In this document: one piece after another, positions 1 to 8,987 of the stretch
How positions within the stretch are numbered: position 1 is the stretch's first letter
How the letters are laid out: each line of letters starts with the position of its first letter
Source: Paenibacillus xylanexedens
Lineage (GTDB): Bacteria > Bacillota > Bacilli > Paenibacillales > Paenibacillaceae
Direction of reading: 5' to 3'
Length of the DNA stretch: 64,000 nucleotides
NCBI RefSeq assembly: GCF_007676705.1
Contig: NZ_VEBF01000002.1
Location: 682,001 to 746,000 of the forward strand
Position numbers and translations under genes: made by a program
Notes under the pieces: generated by a model
Databases searched by the model: none
The model's input: the letters and a program-made list of their open reading frames with translations, nothing else
What the model was told of the DNA's origin: nothing

Positions 1-459
1 CATCCGAAATACGTTTAACTGCTGTCGCTGTGTATCCTCTTCGCCCATAAATACTTTGCATTCCAGTCCGAGCAATGCAGCTACTGTCGCCGTTGCAACG
101 CCATGCTGGCCTGCTCCCGTTTCGGCAATCACTTTCTTTTTGCCCATACGTTTGGCAAGTAAACCTTGTCCAATGGCGTTATTAATTTTGTGTGCACCTG
201 TATGATTCAGATCTTCACGTTTCAGATAAATTTTAGGTCCGCCCAACCGACGAGATAATTGCTCTGCATGGTACAATGGCGTTTCACGTCCAGAGTACTC
301 GCTTAGCAGATAGTTCAGTTCCTTGTTAAAATCCTCGTCTTCCGAGAAGTGGCTATAGGCTTCCTCTAGTTCAATGAGTGCGTTCATTAGTGTCTCGGGT
401 ACAAAGCGGCCTCCGAAGGGACCGAAACGCCCGTGTTGATCCGGCAATTGATGTGTCAT
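1..459 (-). CDS. trpB: Tryptophan synthase beta chain, 3' end cut by window edge
   Basis: Makes tryptophan from indole and serine with pyridoxal phosphate; the beta subunit of the cytoplasmic alpha2-beta2 complex. The first 153 residues are present. [10 protein letters not shown] (87-96) contains the PLP lysine, Lys91, and ETGAGQHG (113-120) is the conserved glycine-rich segment of TrpB. The ATG at 459 overlaps the trpF stop by four bases (ATGA), so translation is probably coupled. The remaining two thirds of the gene, and presumably trpA, lie beyond base 1. The identification is firm; nothing can be said about the C-terminal half. Confidence 0.97.
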   Translation of the reverse strand, partial: MTHQLPDQHGRFGPFGGRFVPETLMNALIELEEAYSHFSEDEDFNKELNYLLSEYSGRETPLYHAEQLSRRLGGPKIYLKREDLNHTGAHKINNAIGQGLLAKRMGKKKVIAETGAGQHGVATATVAALLGLECKVFMGEEDTQRQQLNVFRM

Positions 460-1196
460 GCCTGCTTCACCCTTTCTACGAATGCTGTAATTTTGGCGAT
501 ATCTTTCACACCTTCAGTCTCCACGCCGCTGGATACATCGACGCCGAAAGGTGCATATGTCTGTATTAGTTGTTGTACATTATCCGGCTGCAAACCTCCT
601 GCAACGAACATCCCAATGCTGTGACTTTTCGCCCATTCGGCATAGGCAGGAATACGTTCCCAGGCAAAGGTTTTGCCGGAGCCTCCTCCATACTGAGGAT
701 CATAGGTATCGAGCAATATCGCATCCACGAATTTATCGTAAGCATCAAGAGCCGTTATGGCTGTATCATCAGCTTCCGAACCCGTTTCATCTTTTGGAAA
801 AGAAATAGCTTTGAACACCTCGGCATTCCACCGTTGCTTCACCTGCTGGCAAAATTCCGCAGTCTCTTGTCCATGCAGTTGAATAACATCCAGTTGAACG
901 ACCTCCATAATGTGTTCCAGCTCTTCGAGAGTAGGATTCACAAATACACCGGCAAGCTTCGGTCGATCACAAGCAGACCATTCGAACAGCACCGTTCTTA
1001 ATATAGCAGCCAGCTCAGGTTCGATTCGGCGGCGTGACTTGGCAAAAACAACACCAATGTAATCCACAGGCAAGTTTATCATCGATTTTAGCACTTCAAC
1101 GTCCTGAAGTCCACATATTTTTACGGCCGCTGGCAGCGGGTTTCTCAGTTCTGACTGACTGTCGCCTTTGCCATCTTGTATGGAGGTATTCATCAT
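456..1196 (-). CDS. trpF: Phosphoribosylanthranilate isomerase
   Basis: Third step of tryptophan synthesis: Amadori rearrangement of N-(5-phosphoribosyl)anthranilate to CdRP; a cytoplasmic TIM barrel. The 246 residues contain VKICGL near 25-30 with the catalytic cysteine, the LLDTYDP strand with the acidic catalytic residue, and the phosphate-binding end motifs [10 protein letters not shown] and GVDVSSGVE. About 20 polar residues precede the first strand, an extension compared with usual TrpF. The start ATG overlaps the trpC stop by four bases. It is a stand-alone enzyme, not fused to trpC. Confidence 0.96.
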   Translation of the reverse strand: MMNTSIQDGKGDSQSELRNPLPAAVKICGLQDVEVLKSMINLPVDYIGVVFAKSRRRIEPELAAILRTVLFEWSACDRPKLAGVFVNPTLEELEHIMEVVQLDVIQLHGQETAEFCQQVKQRWNAEVFKAISFPKDETGSEADDTAITALDAYDKFVDAILLDTYDPQYGGGSGKTFAWERIPAYAEWAKSHSIGMFVAGGLQPDNVQQLIQTYAPFGVDVSSGVETEGVKDIAKITAFVERVKQA

Positions 1197-1981
1197 TTGG
1201 GTCCCATCAGATCATATACAGCTGCCTCGACATCATCCTTACGCATGAGGTGCTCCCCTACGAGAATACCGTGAACACCTGCTTGGATCAGAGGTACTGT
1301 TGATTCTGGTCCATCAATTCCACTTTCACTGATCAAGGTGACACCACTCGGAATCAATTCCATCAAATCCAGTGTCGTATTCAGACTGGTTTCGAATGTT
1401 TTCAAATTGCGATTGTTGATGCCCACAAGGGTTGCCTGCGGAATTTCCAATACTTGCTCCAGTTCTGTCCGATCGTGGACTTCAATTAAGGCATCCAGCC
1501 CCAGACTTTTGGCGAATTCCAGATATTGACGAATCTTTTCTGGTGTCAGAATGCTGGCAATCAGCAGAATTGCATCTGCACCCAGCAATCTTGCCTCGGC
1601 AATCTGTCGTTCATCTATAATAAAATCCTTGCGTAATAGCGGAATATTCACCGCCTGATGGATAGCCTGCAAGTACTCATTATTTCCTTGGAAATACGAC
1701 ACATCTGTTAATACGGAGATGCAGTCTGCCCCCGCTCGTTCATAAGCAGCAGCTATCTCTACCGGATGAAAATCCGAACGGATCAACCCTTTGGAAGGCG
1801 AAGCTTTCTTCACTTCAGCGATAAGACCGAGTTTGCGATTGCGTCTGCTCGATAATGCTTGTTCGAACCCCCGGGTTGCGGGTAGTTGTTCGATTTTTTG
1901 GATAGCTTCATCCATGCGAAATGTTTGTGCCAGAACTTCAACTTCTTTATGTTTGGTTGCAACGATTCGATCAAGATACAT
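1193..1981 (-). CDS. trpC: Indole-3-glycerol phosphate synthase
   Basis: Closes the indole ring: CdRP to indole-3-glycerol phosphate with loss of CO2. The 262 residues match a standard single-domain TrpC barrel. Visible motifs are LIAEVKKASPSKG (catalytic Glu and Lys on the first strand), DFIIDERQI, EVHDRTEL, VGINNRNLKTFE and ISESGI. GGAGG followed by nine bases precedes ATG 1981, which lies inside the end of trpD (11-base overlap). Its own stop overlaps trpF, so trpD-C-F-B is a tightly packed translational unit. Confidence 0.96.
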   Translation of the reverse strand: MYLDRIVATKHKEVEVLAQTFRMDEAIQKIEQLPATRGFEQALSSRRNRKLGLIAEVKKASPSKGLIRSDFHPVEIAAAYERAGADCISVLTDVSYFQGNNEYLQAIHQAVNIPLLRKDFIIDERQIAEARLLGADAILLIASILTPEKIRQYLEFAKSLGLDALIEVHDRTELEQVLEIPQATLVGINNRNLKTFETSLNTTLDLMELIPSGVTLISESGIDGPESTVPLIQAGVHGILVGEHLMRKDDVEAAVYDLMGPK

Positions 1982-3062
1982 GACTGTACGCCTCCGTTGT
2001 ATGAATTAACTGTTCAAGCTTCCCGGCAGCTTTCCCCGAATCTACCGCTTCTGCGGCAAGTGTCACCCCTTCTGCAATGCTATCTGCAAGACCGGATACA
2101 TAGATGCATGCTCCGGCGTTCAGCAGAACGACATCTCGGTAGGCACTCTGCTCACCCTGGAAGATCCTCTTAATAATTTCGGCATTCTGTGCCGCATCTC
2201 CTCCAAGCACTGCTTCGAGCGGATGCAGAGACAAACCCATATCACGTGGATCAATATCATAGGTGTGCACTTCACCATTGCGAAGTTCAGATACCTGAGT
2301 CGGTGCCGAGATGCTGATTTCATCCAGACCATCATGACTGGCCACGACCAACGCTCTTTTGAGACCAAGACGATTCAGTACTTCAGCAATCATCGGCGTC
2401 CGGGAACGATCATACAGGCCAAGCAATTGGCGATCCGCTCCTGCAGGATTGGTTAAAGGTCCGAGCATGTTGAAAATGGTACGAACACCCAGCTCTTTTC
2501 TTGGTCCTGCTGCATGCCGCATGGAAGGGTGATATACCTGGGCAAAACAGAAGCAGATTCCGATATCATCCAGACATTGTCTGGCCTGCTCACCGTTCAG
2601 ATGAATATTTACACCGAGTGCCTCTAATACATCAGCGCTTCCAGCTTTGCCTGAAGCGGAACGGTTGCCATGTTTAGCGACCCGAACCGAGACGGCCGAA
2701 GCAATGATGGCAGATGCTGTGGAAATATTGAATTTGTGAATACCCGAACCGCCTGTTCCACAAGTGTCCAGCAAGCCGCTGCCATCCGTGAGAATTCGTC
2801 CGCCTTGACCACGCATCGCTTCAGCAAAACCGGTGATCTCATCCACCGTTTCCCCTTTCATCCGCAGCGCCATCAGCAAACCTCCGATTTGAGCCGGCGT
2901 TGCCTCACCTCTCATGATCAAATACATCAAATCTCGTGCTTCGGCTTGCTCCAAATGGCCGCCCTCCAAAACCTTTGCCAGGCCATTCTTCATGCCCTCC
3001 TCACGAGCAATCTCAGCTACGGGTGTTACTGATTTCTCATTCATCATTGGGTTCATGTTCAT
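1971..3062 (-). CDS. trpD: Anthranilate phosphoribosyltransferase
   Basis: Transfers phosphoribose from PRPP to anthranilate. The 363 residues carry DTCGTGGSG (PRPP-binding glycine loop), KHGNRSASGKAGSADV and the C-terminal motif AAGPRKELGVRTIFNMLGP. The open frame extends upstream to 3122 inside trpE, but a GAGGAG about ten bases before ATG 3062 and the normal family length favour 3062. The first 20 or so residues before the conserved helix are poorly conserved, so a slightly later Met is possible. Lies 19 bases after the trpE stop. Confidence 0.94.
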   Translation of the reverse strand: MNMNPMMNEKSVTPVAEIAREEGMKNGLAKVLEGGHLEQAEARDLMYLIMRGEATPAQIGGLLMALRMKGETVDEITGFAEAMRGQGGRILTDGSGLLDTCGTGGSGIHKFNISTASAIIASAVSVRVAKHGNRSASGKAGSADVLEALGVNIHLNGEQARQCLDDIGICFCFAQVYHPSMRHAAGPRKELGVRTIFNMLGPLTNPAGADRQLLGLYDRSRTPMIAEVLNRLGLKRALVVASHDGLDEISISAPTQVSELRNGEVHTYDIDPRDMGLSLHPLEAVLGGDAAQNAEIIKRIFQGEQSAYRDVVLLNAGACIYVSGLADSIAEGVTLAAEAVDSGKAAGKLEQLIHTTEAYSHVS

Positions 3063-3081
3063 CTCCGGTCTCTCCTCTCTC

Positions 3082-4650
3082 TCAGTTCTTAGCGGCCGCT
3101 GGTGTGACAAAATAGTCTGCATTCGCCAGTCTCAACGTGCTGTCTTTGTCTTTGGCAGGAAACATTGCTTCTGCTGTTCGAATGGCCTTAAGCAGCGCTT
3201 TGGCTTTGTTAACCGTTTCCTCGTATTCATTCTCAGGCACAGAATCCCACACGATTCCCGCTCCGGCCTGAACATATGCTTTTCCTTTTTTGAAAATAAT
3301 CGTACGAATCGTAATACAGGAGTCCATGTTACCCGAGAATCCGAGGTATCCGATCGCTCCTGCATAGGCACCCCGTGCCTCTTTCTCCAGTTCCGCGATA
3401 ATCTCCATCGCACGCAATTTCGGTGCACCGGATACGGTACCCGCAGGCAAACATGAGAGGAATGCATCGAAGAAATCCTTATCGTCTCTAAGCTCGCCCG
3501 TAACGTTGGATACCATGTGCATAACGTGAGAATACCGTTCAATCTCCATGAACATGTCACACTTCACACTGCCGAAGCTGGATACACGGCCCAGATCGTT
3601 ACGGCCCAAATCTACCAGCATCAAATGTTCTGCACGTTCCTTCTCATCCTGGAGCAGATCTGCAGCAAGTGCACGATCTTCCGCTTCTGTCGCCCCTCTT
3701 GGACGTGTGCCTGCAATTGGTCGTGTCCCCACACGATTTCCGTCCACCTTGACCAGTGCCTCCGGCGAGGTGCCAACGATAATCTCATCATCCATCTTGA
3801 GGTAGTACATGTAAGGCGATGGATTTAGCGTCCGAAGCACGCGATACACGTGAAGCGGAGAAACTTCCGTATCGATATGAAAGCGCTGGGATAATACCAC
3901 TTGAAAAATATCACCTGCGCGGATGTATTCTTTGGCTTGATCCACATTGCCGATAAACTGCTCCTTCGTAAGATTGGAGCGAATGTCCCCCAGCTCCACG
4001 TCTCCCGGAATGGAACGCGGATTCAGGTTTTCCCCGGGTCCTTGCTGCTGCAAACGTTCTGCGGCCTGCTCCAGCTTCTCCGATGTCACTGCATACGCCT
4101 GCCGTATCTCATCATCCGTCGCTCCGTCTTTGACGTGTACATTACCGACTAACAGCATTTGCTGCTTCACATGGTCAAACACGATAATCTGGTCACAGAA
4201 CATAAAACGAATGTCATCCATATTCAGATCATCCAGCGCGTGAGCCGGAAGCTTCTCATAATAGGAAAGCAGATCGTATCCGAAGAATCCAATTGCTCCA
4301 CCTGTGAATGGTGGCAGTTCATCATCTTTCGGGCTGCGGTACTTACGCAGCAATGCTTTCAGTTCTTCAATCGGTTTGCCTGGCAATTCACGGGTCTTCC
4401 CTGCTTCTTCAACAACAATCCGGCCTTTCTTCGCCGAAATCATCAGGAACGGATCTGTACCGATGAACGAGTATCTCGCCCATTGAATACCACCCTCTAC
4501 ACTTTCCAGCAGGAATGCACGGTCGTTGTCAGCATAACGGCGGAATATTCGAATCGGGGTCTCCATGTCTGCCAGAATCCGTTTGACTACCGGAATCAGA
4601 TTATACTCATTCGACATTTTTAGTACTTGATTAACGTTTGGCGTTATCAT
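3082..4650 (-). CDS. trpE: Anthranilate synthase component I
   Basis: Converts chorismate plus ammonia to anthranilate, the committed step to tryptophan. The 522 residues show the LLES motif at 47-50, which in this family lies in the tryptophan feedback site, then chorismate-binding motifs AGDIFQVVLSQRF, GTSPEAL, GTRPRGAT, LVDLGRNDLGRV and LPAGTVSGAPK. AAAGGA lies about ten bases before ATG 4650. No glutamine amidotransferase gene (trpG) is next to it; as in Bacillus, it probably shares a pabA-type subunit encoded elsewhere. It follows a long regulated leader. Confidence 0.97.
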   Translation of the reverse strand: MITPNVNQVLKMSNEYNLIPVVKRILADMETPIRIFRRYADNDRAFLLESVEGGIQWARYSFIGTDPFLMISAKKGRIVVEEAGKTRELPGKPIEELKALLRKYRSPKDDELPPFTGGAIGFFGYDLLSYYEKLPAHALDDLNMDDIRFMFCDQIIVFDHVKQQMLLVGNVHVKDGATDDEIRQAYAVTSEKLEQAAERLQQQGPGENLNPRSIPGDVELGDIRSNLTKEQFIGNVDQAKEYIRAGDIFQVVLSQRFHIDTEVSPLHVYRVLRTLNPSPYMYYLKMDDEIIVGTSPEALVKVDGNRVGTRPIAGTRPRGATEAEDRALAADLLQDEKERAEHLMLVDLGRNDLGRVSSFGSVKCDMFMEIERYSHVMHMVSNVTGELRDDKDFFDAFLSCLPAGTVSGAPKLRAMEIIAELEKEARGAYAGAIGYLGFSGNMDSCITIRTIIFKKGKAYVQAGAGIVWDSVPENEYEETVNKAKALLKAIRTAEAMFPAKDKDSTLRLANADYFVTPAAAKN

Positions 4651-4673
4651 CAGATCACGTCCTTTCAGATTTA

Positions 4674-4860
4674 TATAAGTTCAACTAAAAGAGGTTTACA
4701 CTGAGCACTCCAATGACAGAACAACCTTCCGATCGCTGTTATCCCCAGATTTTTTTGATCCCTTTCTAAAGGGAAAATCCGGTGATAAACGCGAACGCTC
4801 CGCTTCTTCACGTTATTTCTGTCCTCTGCGTTTTTGTGTAAAAGTTCAGTTGAACTTATA
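4674..4860. repeat. Palindromic MITE-like repeat, copy A
   Basis: A 187-bp element bounded by a perfect 13-bp inverted repeat (TATAAGTTCAACT / AGTTGAACTTATA). Nested inside are TTTACAC/GTGTAAA, GACAGAA/TTCTGTC, TTATCCCCAGATTT/AAATCCGGTGATAA (two mismatches) and CCCTT/AAGGG at the tip, so the whole element can fold as one long hairpin. It shares a 37-base identical core (4723-4759 with 56954-56990) and the same architecture with copy B near 57 kb. TA at each end could be a target duplication but is also part of the palindrome. It contains no ORF of note. It lies between the leader terminator and the trpE ribosome binding site. Confidence 0.8.
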
Positions 4861-4884
4861 GGGGTAGAAAAAAGTTGTATATAC

Positions 4885-4914
4885 GAAAAAAACCTCTACC
4901 ATCAGGTAGAGGTT
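4885..4914 (-). terminator. Rho-independent terminator in the trp leader
   Basis: A perfect 10-bp stem (AACCTCTACC / GGTAGAGGTT) with a four-base loop; on the minus strand it is followed by seven or more T. It lies upstream of trpE and downstream of the TRAP-type array, so it probably sets read-through into trpEDCFBA; it could instead simply insulate. Confidence 0.85.
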
Positions 4915-5231
4915 TGGTTATAAGCTGTATTTAACAGGGTGATGCTTCATAAATAACAAGTCCCTATACTTCGCTGTCGGATTATGCACAGGTTGCTGAA
5001 TCGATGGAAGTCACATCATTCAATCAGGTAAATACTTCAGTCATAACACGTCAACCACTCAGTCCAATATTTCATTAATAAGGAAGAGTACATTGATTGT
5101 GTTTGTACCAAAATATATCAAAACAAAAGATGCCCTAAGACAAATTTGTTCGCCCTGTTCCTGTTACCTATTCCGTAGCACGACGTACCGTGAATCAGTT
5201 GACCGGTTTCTGTTGCCCCGGTTACCACCCA

Positions 5232-5291
5232 CTGGACTCTGCTATATACTCCACTAGCTCAGCTGCTCTCAGCTCAATCTCTACTCTACTC
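5232..5291 (-). promoter_or_regulatory. TRAP (MtrB) binding site, (G/T)AG triplet array
   Basis: On the minus strand GAG triplets lie at 5291, 5286, 5281, 5275 and 5270, then CAG 5265, GAG 5260, TAG 5256, GAG 5251, TAG 5244, GAG 5239 and CAG 5234 (first base given). Most spacers are two or three bases. That gives ten (G/T)AG plus two CAG, close to the 11 triplets bound by the TRAP 11-mer. The array begins at or just after the predicted transcription start. mtrB itself is at 14755-14976, which supports the assignment. Confidence 0.8.
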
Positions 5292-5302
5292 AACTGGTTT
5301 TC

Positions 5303-5331
5303 ACTATACATCATTATAACCGGTTTGACAA
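5303..5331 (-). promoter_or_regulatory. trp operon promoter, sigma-A type
   Basis: TTGTCA (5331-5326), a 17-base spacer and TATAGT (5308-5303), each one base from consensus. It starts ten bases after the aroH stop, so trpE onward has its own promoter within the aro-trp supraoperon. The predicted start is near 5296, just before the TRAP triplets. Confidence 0.8.
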
Positions 5332-5340
5332 CCCACTTGC

Positions 5341-5718
5341 TTAAGAACCAGAAGGTGCTGCCAGATCTGGACGTAATGCCTGTGCACCATTCAGGTACAC
5401 ATGATTGATTTCATTCTGACTCTTGTTCGTATTCACATGTACCATGAAACGGATGCACTGTGCCAAGGCACCTTTAACCGGAACTTCCAGTGCACACATC
5501 AGTGGTACAAGCTCCCAGCCGTCCAGTTGGCGAATAGCTTTTGCCGGGAAAGCAGCATCCAGATCCCCAGTTAACGTAATCCATACACTGCAGATATCTT
5601 CCGGTTGGATCTCATTGCGATCCACGATCTCCTGCAACAATACAGCCGTTTCCTTCAAAATCTGTTCTTCGTTGTTATGCGTGACTGTTGTAGCCCCGCG
5701 AATTCCCCGTGTGACCAT
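5341..5718 (-). CDS. aroH: Chorismate mutase, AroH type
   Basis: Rearranges chorismate to prephenate, the branch towards phenylalanine and tyrosine. A small monofunctional enzyme of 125 residues, matching the trimeric B. subtilis AroH class. MVTRGIRGATTV carries the active-site arginine (Arg7), and AAFPAKAIRQLDGW, IRFMVHVNTN and HVYLNGAQALRPDL follow the family pattern. It starts five bases before the end of the space after aroB, in the same transcript, and is directly followed by the trp promoter. Confidence 0.95.
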   Translation of the reverse strand: MVTRGIRGATTVTHNNEEQILKETAVLLQEIVDRNEIQPEDICSVWITLTGDLDAAFPAKAIRQLDGWELVPLMCALEVPVKGALAQCIRFMVHVNTNKSQNEINHVYLNGAQALRPDLAAPSGS

Positions 5719-5723
5719 TGCTG

Positions 5724-6818
5724 TTATTCTCCCTTCCTGAGCATTTCGATGACGTCCCGAACCGCCGCCACAGGTACGTCCTTCACAATTCTTGCAGCTC
5801 CAATCCGATCAGGAATGATAAACACCATATGACCTTCACGGAACTTTTTGTCATGCATCATCGCTTCCATTAATGCATCCGTGTCGAGATGCGCAGGCAT
5901 CGTTGTTGGAAGGCGAAGTGAACGCAGCATGCGGACCGTATCTTCATAGAGCCCTGCTGGCGCACCAAGCTTCTCACCAAGCAATGCTGATCCAGCCATA
6001 CCGATCGAGATCGCTTCTCCGTGCAGGAATTCTCCATAACCTGCAATCGCTTCAATGGCATGACCTATCGTATGTCCCAGGTTCAACAACGCACGTTCTC
6101 CATTTTCCCGTTCGTCTCTGGATACAATCTCTGCCTTAATACCACAACCGCGCTCCAAGCCGTATCCCAATGCTTCCGGATTAAGCGCAAGCAACTCTTC
6201 CGCATGCTCCTCACACCAATGTGCAAAAGCCTCATCACGGATTAGTCCATGCTTCAACATCTCTGACAACCCTGCCGATACATCTCGTGGTGGCAAGGAT
6301 TGAAGTGTGTCCACATCATAGAGCACTAGCTCGGGCTGGTGGAATGCACCGATCATATTTTTGGCCAGCGGATGATTGACAGCTACTTTGCCGCCCACAC
6401 TGCTGTCATGCGCCAAAATCGTTGTAGGTACTTGAACAAACTTGATTCCACGCATATATGTAGCAGCAACAAAGCCAGCCAGATCACCTACGACACCCCC
6501 ACCTAGGGCCAGAATCGCAGAGCTCCGATCCAGTTTGCCTTCGATAGCGACAGTCATCATATCCTGGTACACCGAAAGGGATTTCGATGTTTCACCAGAG
6601 GGGACAACCGCCGATACGACTGTATAACCAGCCGTACGCAGCGTTTGCTCCAAACCTGACAAGTATTTGGGTGCCACATTTTCATCTGTAATGATGAGTA
6701 ACGGACTTTTTTTGGTCAAGCCATATTTCTCAAAATATTGAGGTGCTTGCGCCAATAGGCCGCTACCAATCAGTATCGGATATGAGCGTTCCTCCAACTG
6801 TACCGTCAGCTGACGCAT
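5724..6818 (-). CDS. aroB: 3-dehydroquinate synthase
   Basis: Second step of the shikimate pathway: DAHP to 3-dehydroquinate, dependent on NAD and a metal ion. The 364 residues include the nucleotide-binding segment GGGVVGDLAGFVAATYMRG, KVAVNHPLAKN, and the metal site NLGHTIGHAIE followed later by LHGEAISIGM. The reading frame runs on upstream into aroC, but the ATG at 6818 lies directly after the aroC stop (TAATATG) with GGAGA upstream inside the aroC end, and gives the expected N-terminus (MRQLTVQLEERSYP). Confidence 0.96.
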   Translation of the reverse strand: MRQLTVQLEERSYPILIGSGLLAQAPQYFEKYGLTKKSPLLIITDENVAPKYLSGLEQTLRTAGYTVVSAVVPSGETSKSLSVYQDMMTVAIEGKLDRSSAILALGGGVVGDLAGFVAATYMRGIKFVQVPTTILAHDSSVGGKVAVNHPLAKNMIGAFHQPELVLYDVDTLQSLPPRDVSAGLSEMLKHGLIRDEAFAHWCEEHAEELLALNPEALGYGLERGCGIKAEIVSRDERENGERALLNLGHTIGHAIEAIAGYGEFLHGEAISIGMAGSALLGEKLGAPAGLYEDTVRMLRSLRLPTTMPAHLDTDALMEAMMHDKKFREGHMVFIIPDRIGAARIVKDVPVAAVRDVIEMLRKGE

Positions 6819-6819
6819 A

Positions 6820-7989
6820 TTAGTAATTCTCCAGCTGAGCGTTATAGCTGGCCACGTTCGCACGGATCTCTTCCATCGAATCCCCGCCGAATTTCTCCAG
6901 GAATGCTTTGGCAATTTCCCACGCTACGACATGCTCCATAACCACACTCGCTGCGGGTACAGCACAAGCGTCTGAACGTTCAACCTGAGCCGTGAATGCT
7001 TCTTTCGTATCAATATCGACACTTTGCAGTGGCTTATACAACGTTGGGATCGGCTTCATCACACCACGTACAACCACTGGCATACCGTTCGTCATCCCAC
7101 CTTCGAATCCACCGAGACGGTTGGTTGCCCGATGGTAGCCGCGCTCATCCGTATGCATGATCTCATCATGCACCTGTGATCCACGAATGACTCCGGCTTC
7201 AAATCCAATACCAATCTCTACACCTTTGAATGCATTAATGGACATTACACCTTGAGCGATTCGTGCGTCCAGCTTGCGATCGTATTGAACATAACTTCCC
7301 AAACCAACAGGCACACCTTCAACGATACACTCTACAATTCCTCCAATGGAGTCACCTTCCTGTTTGATCTGGTCAATGTAGGCTTCCATCTTCTTCTCTG
7401 TCTCAGCATCTGTGACACGTACAGAGGAAGCTTCTGTCACTGCGATCAGTTCATCAATCGGAAGGTCATGGTAAGGAGCTTCGATCTCTCCGATGCGAAG
7501 CACGCGCCCAGCTACCTTAATCCCGAATTCAGCCAGGAACTGACGTGCAATGGCACCACATGCCACACGTACCGTTGTCTCACGCGCACTGGAACGCTCC
7601 AGTACATTACGCAAGTCTTTGAGATTATACTTGAGTCCACCGTTCAGATCGGCGTGTCCAGGACGCGGACGATGAACGCGCCGTTTCTCTTCGTCACTGC
7701 CTTCGATCGGCTCAATATTCATAATATTCTGCCAATGTTTCCAGTCATTATTTTGAACAACCAGCGCTACTGGAGCACCTGTTGTATATCCGTGACGGAT
7801 ACCACCAACGAAATTGGCCTGATCCTTCTCGATCTGCATCCGACGTCCACGGCCATAACCTTTCTGGCGGCGGTGAAGCTGGAAATTCAGTTCTTCAAAG
7901 TTAATCGTCAAATTACTTGGCAATCCTTCAATAATAGCGGTCAATTGGGGTCCGTGCGTCTCCCCTGCGGTTAAATAGCGTAAACTCAT
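6820..7989 (-). CDS. aroC: Chorismate synthase
   Basis: Last shikimate step: EPSP to chorismate, needing reduced FMN. The 389 residues start [15 protein letters not shown] and contain [27 protein letters not shown] and [16 protein letters not shown], all signatures of the family (called AroF in B. subtilis). AAAGGGGGAA before ATG 7989 fixes the start eleven codons inside the longest frame. First gene of the aro-trp group in this window, behind a strong promoter. Confidence 0.97.
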   Translation of the reverse strand: MSLRYLTAGETHGPQLTAIIEGLPSNLTINFEELNFQLHRRQKGYGRGRRMQIEKDQANFVGGIRHGYTTGAPVALVVQNNDWKHWQNIMNIEPIEGSDEEKRRVHRPRPGHADLNGGLKYNLKDLRNVLERSSARETTVRVACGAIARQFLAEFGIKVAGRVLRIGEIEAPYHDLPIDELIAVTEASSVRVTDAETEKKMEAYIDQIKQEGDSIGGIVECIVEGVPVGLGSYVQYDRKLDARIAQGVMSINAFKGVEIGIGFEAGVIRGSQVHDEIMHTDERGYHRATNRLGGFEGGMTNGMPVVVRGVMKPIPTLYKPLQSVDIDTKEAFTAQVERSDACAVPAASVVMEHVVAWEIAKAFLEKFGGDSMEEIRANVASYNAQLENY

Positions 7990-8051
7990 AATACGTTCCC
8001 CCTTTAAACTGTTAAACTTCACATTGCTAAAATCCCATAATTTCTTTGCTT

Positions 8052-8080
8052 ATTATAGTATAGCTGACCGGCTTTGACAA
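8052..8080 (-). promoter_or_regulatory. Promoter of the aroC-aroB-aroH(-trp) operon
   Basis: TTGTCA (8080-8075), 17-base spacer, TATAAT (8057-8052): a near-perfect sigma-A promoter about 60 bases before aroC. It means aroC need not depend on read-through from cheR. Confidence 0.85.
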
Positions 8081-8110
8081 GAAAGTCGGCTCTTTCTTGA
8101 ACTTAATATA

Positions 8111-8150
8111 CAAATAACCGCCTGAACACATGTACATGTGCTTCAGACGG
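8111..8150 (-). terminator. Hairpin terminator after cheR
   Basis: CCGTCTGAAGCACATG / CATGTGTTCAGGCGG on the minus strand form a long stem with two mismatches, followed by TTATTTG. The T tract is short, so termination may be partial. Confidence 0.65.
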
Positions 8151-8167
8151 CTCAACAACCAATATCA

Positions 8168-8962
8168 TTATTTCTTCCGATAGAAGAATGTCTCTGCTGT
8201 CTCCAGACCATATTGTCCCGGGGAGAAGATCTGCTCCGTACTGCCCACAAACAAAATACCGCCTGGACGCAAACTTGCTGCAAATTTGTGATACAACAGG
8301 TTTTTGGCTTCCTCGGTAAAATAGATCATGACATTCCGGCACACAATCAGATCGTACCCATCGTCAAAACGGTCCACCAGCAAATTTTGTTTCATGAACT
8401 TGATCGAATTTTTGAGTTGCTCATCAATACGGTATACCAAGCCATCCTGCTTGAAGTAACGGTTCGCCGTTTCCTTGGGCACATCCTTAAGTGAGCGTTC
8501 CATATAACGCCCTTCCTTGGCTTTGGCCAATGCACCTTCATCCAGGTCGCTTGCCGTAATGGAGCTGTCCTTCAAAATACCCATCGTGTCCAGAATCATG
8601 GCAAGTGTATATGGTTCTTCACCTGTTGAACAGGCTGCACTCCACACTTTGACACGACGCTTGGAACCCAGCAGCTCAGGCAGGATCTCGTCCCGCAGTA
8701 CTTCCCAACGATTGGGATTACGCCAGAATTCCGACACGTTAATCGTCATGCGATCAAGGAACTCGTAGAACAATGATTTATCTTTCTGCATAGCCTCAAA
8801 AAAGATAGAAAATGTATGAAACCCGTTTTTGTTGCGAAGTGTGGTCAGCCTTCTTTTCATCTGGCCTTCCTTGTATTGAGCAAGATCAATGCCTGTGCTC
8901 TCTTTGATTTTACGAATGAATCCGGTGTAATCCGGGTCTAGTAGTTGTTCTTGCTCCAGCAT
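8168..8962 (-). CDS. cheR: Chemotaxis protein methyltransferase
   Basis: SAM-dependent methylation of glutamates on chemoreceptors, in the cytoplasm. The 264 residues have the N-terminal helical CheR domain ([13 protein letters not shown] around 75-87) and the methyltransferase fold with [14 protein letters not shown] as the SAM site and [22 protein letters not shown] precedes ATG 8962. The gene stands apart from other che genes, between ndk and aroC, exactly as in B. subtilis. Confidence 0.95.
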   Translation of the reverse strand: MLEQEQLLDPDYTGFIRKIKESTGIDLAQYKEGQMKRRLTTLRNKNGFHTFSIFFEAMQKDKSLFYEFLDRMTINVSEFWRNPNRWEVLRDEILPELLGSKRRVKVWSAACSTGEEPYTLAMILDTMGILKDSSITASDLDEGALAKAKEGRYMERSLKDVPKETANRYFKQDGLVYRIDEQLKNSIKFMKQNLLVDRFDDGYDLIVCRNVMIYFTEEAKNLLYHKFAASLRPGGILFVGSTEQIFSPGQYGLETAETFFYRKK

Positions 8963-8987
8963 CGTGTATCACCCTTTTGGCTAATAA

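Larger units (their letters stand above)
4651..5302 (-). promoter_or_regulatory. Long trp operon leader (no protein gene)
   Basis: About 650 bases of transcribed, mostly non-coding sequence between the trp promoter and trpE. In order of transcription it holds a TRAP-type triplet array (5291-5232), about 320 bases of unassigned sequence including an 18-codon ORF (5093-5037, MYSSLLMKYWTEWLTCYD, two Trp codons, no clear ribosome binding site), a terminator hairpin (4914-4885) and a palindromic repeat (4860-4674). It is far longer than the roughly 200-base B. subtilis trp leader. No T-box consensus was found. Confidence 0.7.

Noticed and set aside
3063-3122. Upstream extension of trpD
   Set aside because: These 20 codons overlap trpE and lack a binding site; GAGGAG lies before ATG 3062.
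5313-5331. TATAAT at 5313-5318 as the trp -10 box
   Set aside because: It is only seven bases from TTGTCA. The TATAGT further on gives a 17-base spacer and is a better match.
4861-5340. T-box in front of trpE
   Set aside because: No AGGGTGG motif or specifier stem is present; the TRAP array explains the control better.
8963-8987. Separate promoter for cheR
   Set aside because: Only 25 bases separate it from ndk; no promoter fits, so read-through from ndk is assumed.
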